Shown in pieces: positions 6,806 through 8,200 of a stretch of 8,200 nt of DNA. Origin of the DNA: Chlamydiota bacterium (GTDB taxonomy: Bacteria; Chlamydiota; Chlamydiia; Chlamydiales; JAJFMB01). The stretch spans positions 1 to 8,200 of the forward strand of contig JAJFMB010000055.1 in the NCBI GenBank assembly GCA_021772355.1, read 5' to 3'. The notes beneath the pieces are model-generated. The model made no database searches, was not told the origin of the DNA, and worked only from the letters and a program-made list of their open reading frames with translations. Made by a program: the position numbers and the translations under genes. Within the stretch, counting starts at the first letter, position 1; every line of letters starts with the position of its first letter.

Positions 6806-6875
6806 AAGTGAGTAGAATAAGCAATTTCTAAAATAATCGCACGCTTATTAATCAAGTCCTGTTATTGTCAGTTTT
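6806..6875. promoter_or_regulatory. Divergent promoter region between oppD and the ZIP-like gene
   Basis: These 70 bases separate two genes read in opposite directions, so both must be transcribed from here or from just inside the neighbouring genes. I see no -35/-10 pair good enough to place. An exact 7-base inverted repeat, AATAAGC (6816-6822) and GCTTATT (6843-6849), 20 bases apart, could be an operator. Neither gene has a clear ribosome binding site. Confidence 0.45.
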
Positions 6876-7550
6876 ATGATCCTTTATCCTTTGATACCTA
6901 CTGTTTGCATGATTATTGGAGGGATGTTGGCTACATTGTTTGTGCCAAAACCTTCTGTGCGAGCTGCTACGCAGCATTTTGCGGCCGGAGTAGTGTTTGC
7001 TGCGGTTGCCATTGAATTGCTTCCCGCTTTGGGGCATACCCAGCAACAGCTGACTATTGCTATAGGGTTTTTGATTGGAGTTTTTTCAATGCTCTCTATT
7101 AAGTGGGCTACGGGGCAATCCGAAAGTCCTGTCGGATTATTATCCGCTGTGGGTGTGGACATTGCCATTGACGGTCTTCTGATCGGGATTGCTTTTGAAG
7201 CGGGCAGACGCAGCGGCGATTTGATAACGACGGCCTTAGCAATAGAAATTTTATTTTTAGGGTTGGCTACAACGGCTATTTTGCGTAAGGAAAAGTGGAG
7301 TGCTTCCTGGAGCATAACTTCAATAATTTTATTGTCTCTTCTTATTCCGCTAGGCTATCTTTTAGGGATCTCTCTTATGCACTTTCTTCCGGCAAGCGCT
7401 CTTACAGGAGTGATTGCCTTTGGAATTGCAGCTCTTCTCTTCCTTGTCACTGAGGAGCTTCTACTAGAGGCTCACGAAATTCCTGATAGACTGTGGGTCA
7501 CTGCTTGCTTTTTTATCGGGTTTTTAGTGATTGTTCTCTTGGAAGTTTGA
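6876..7550 (+). CDS. ZIP-family-like metal transporter, divergent
   Basis: This 224-residue, very hydrophobic inner-membrane protein has about eight helices (near residues 4-22, 32-51, 58-76, 85-107, 116-136, 146-166, 168-192 and 205-222), the ZIP number and size. The helix-2 motif HFAAGVVFAAVAIELLP (34-50) and the helix-4 motif GVDIAIDGLLIGIAFEAG (93-110) match the layout of ZIP proteins. However, the usual metal-binding histidine of helix 4 (HNxxEG) is replaced by Asp 95 and Asp 99, and helix 5 carries AIEILFLG (Glu 124) where ZIPs usually have His or Glu. Further acidic residues and a His (EELLLEAHE, 193-201) lie between helices 7 and 8. It is probably a divalent metal (zinc-, iron- or manganese-like) uptake protein, but the changed ligands leave substrate and direction open. 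ATG 6876 has no clear ribosome site; later ATGs would cut into helix 1. Confidence 0.72.
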   Translation: MILYPLIPTVCMIIGGMLATLFVPKPSVRAATQHFAAGVVFAAVAIELLPALGHTQQQLTIAIGFLIGVFSMLSIKWATGQSESPVGLLSAVGVDIAIDGLLIGIAFEAGRRSGDLITTALAIEILFLGLATTAILRKEKWSASWSITSIILLSLLIPLGYLLGISLMHFLPASALTGVIAFGIAALLFLVTEELLLEAHEIPDRLWVTACFFIGFLVIVLLEV

Positions 7551-7600
7551 GATTTTATTTTCATATTGTTATGATTGTTTCCTTTGATAGGAGTGAAAGT
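7551..7600 (+). promoter_or_regulatory. Leader of gpmA with strong ribosome binding site
   Basis: This short AT-rich spacer lies between the ZIP-like gene and gpmA. AGGAG at 7589-7593 sits seven bases before the ATG, the best ribosome site in the window together with that at 1410. No terminator hairpin and no clear promoter are visible, so gpmA may be read through from the upstream gene. Confidence 0.6.
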
Positions 7601-8200
7601 ATGGCCAAACTGATCTTGATGCGACATGGGGAATCGGAGTGGAATAAACAAAATCTCTTTACAGGCTGGGTTGATGTTCCTCTATCTGTAAAAGGAGTCA
7701 ATGAGGCGATTGAGGGAGGAAAGTTAATTCAAGATATTCCTATCGATATCATTGTGACCACAACACTGATTAGAGCGCAGATGACAGCAATGCTTGCAAT
7801 GCTTCATCACCACTCAAAAAAAGTTCCTGTGGTTGTGCATGATGGCGAAGGGAAGTTAGGGGAATGGAGTCAAATTTATAGCGAAGAAACACGCGCCAAA
7901 TGCATTCCTGTTCTCCGTTGTTGGGAGTTGAACGAACGGATGTATGGCGAGCTTCAGGGTTTGAATAAGGCTGAAACTGCAGAAAAATTCGGTGCGGACC
8001 AAGTGAAATTATGGCGACGAAGTTTCGATACTCCTCCTCCAAACGGAGAAAGTTTAAAAATGACTGCGGAAAGATCGATTCCTTATTTTGAGGAGCAGAT
8101 TGTCCCAATGTTAGAAAAAGGAATGAGTGTGTTGGTATCCGCACATGGCAATTCATTAAGGTCTATCATCATGGATCTCGATGGGTTGAGCGAAGATGAG
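7601..8200 (+). CDS. gpmA: 2,3-bisphosphoglycerate-dependent phosphoglycerate mutase (3' end outside window)
   Basis: The enzyme interconverts 3- and 2-phosphoglycerate in glycolysis and gluconeogenesis in the cytosol, through a phosphohistidine. The first 200 residues are present and the frame is open to the last base, so roughly the last 25-30 residues are missing. Seen: LMRHGESEWN with phospho-accepting His 9 and Arg 8, GWVDVPLS (22-29), Arg 58 in TLIRAQMTA, LNERMYGELQGLNKAET with Glu 112 and Arg 113, VKLWRRSFDTPPPNGESL, and SAHGNSLRS with His 182. Compared with the E. coli enzyme (as I recall it), about 24 residues are added between Arg 58 and the NERMYG motif, and about 25 are absent between PPP and ESL. 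C. trachomatis GpmA shows the same pattern in my memory, which is the main reason for assigning the window to Chlamydiae. Confidence 0.95.
   Translation, partial: MAKLILMRHGESEWNKQNLFTGWVDVPLSVKGVNEAIEGGKLIQDIPIDIIVTTTLIRAQMTAMLAMLHHHSKKVPVVVHDGEGKLGEWSQIYSEETRAKCIPVLRCWELNERMYGELQGLNKAETAEKFGADQVKLWRRSFDTPPPNGESLKMTAERSIPYFEEQIVPMLEKGMSVLVSAHGNSLRSIIMDLDGLSEDE

Noticed and set aside
6884..7315. Minus-strand 143-codon frame opposite the ZIP-like gene
   Set aside because: The plus-strand frame gives a coherent eight-helix protein. The antisense product is low-complexity (Ala, Pro, Thr, Ile) with no family resemblance.
7770..8156. Minus-strand 128-codon frame opposite gpmA
   Set aside because: The plus strand carries every catalytic motif of phosphoglycerate mutase through this stretch, so the frame is a shadow.
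1..8200. CRISPR array, tRNA or rRNA genes, insertion sequence, attachment site
   Set aside because: By eye I found no regularly spaced direct repeats, no tRNA-like or rRNA-like stretch, no transposase motif and no terminal inverted repeats.

Overview
The window looks like a chromosomal segment of an environmental (amoeba-associated) member of the Chlamydiae. The strongest lineage evidence is the phosphoglycerate mutase at the right end. It has the insertion/deletion pattern I associate with chlamydial GpmA: about 24 extra residues before the NERMYG motif, a missing loop before the GESL motif, and the HHSKK and SAHGNSLRS stretches. A second, recalled and unchecked, clue is that gpmA, a pseudouridine synthase and a hypothetical protein lie side by side in Chlamydia trachomatis (CT722-CT723-CT724); all three kinds of gene occur here. 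Sampling lines by eye gives a GC content in the mid-40s percent, with lower values at the left end. That would suit a Waddlia-like genome better than Protochlamydia, but the genus is a guess.

Left end (1-1278): an accessory-looking stretch. The 3' part of a YD/RHS-repeat protein runs in from outside the window. It ends in a distinct C-terminal domain with a GHSW...NNCIH pattern that I read as a circularly permuted papain-like (cysteine hydrolase or acyltransferase) effector domain. Forty-four bases downstream is a HigA-type addiction-module antidote gene with no toxin gene beside it, in the position where an immunity gene would normally follow a polymorphic toxin.

Centre-left (1420-3824, + strand): a two-gene unit. 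An RsuA/RluB-family rRNA pseudouridine synthase overlaps by one base (TAATG) with a 566-residue soluble, mostly helical protein of unknown function. The tail of the latter overlaps the tail of the next, convergent gene by 105 bases.

Centre-right (3720-6805, - strand): reading right to left, oppD- and oppF-type peptide ABC-transporter ATPases overlap by 8 bases and are followed 58 bases later by a 12-helix MFS transporter. No binding protein or permease subunit is present, so the ATPases must work with subunits encoded elsewhere. The OppF-like protein lacks the C-terminal cysteine region that OppD keeps.

Right end (6876-8200, + strand): a ZIP-family-like eight-helix membrane protein, divergent from oppD, then gpmA with a strong ribosome binding site, cut by the window edge. 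No tRNA, rRNA, CRISPR array, insertion sequence or convincing intrinsic terminator was seen. No stretch of 300 bases lacks a gene.
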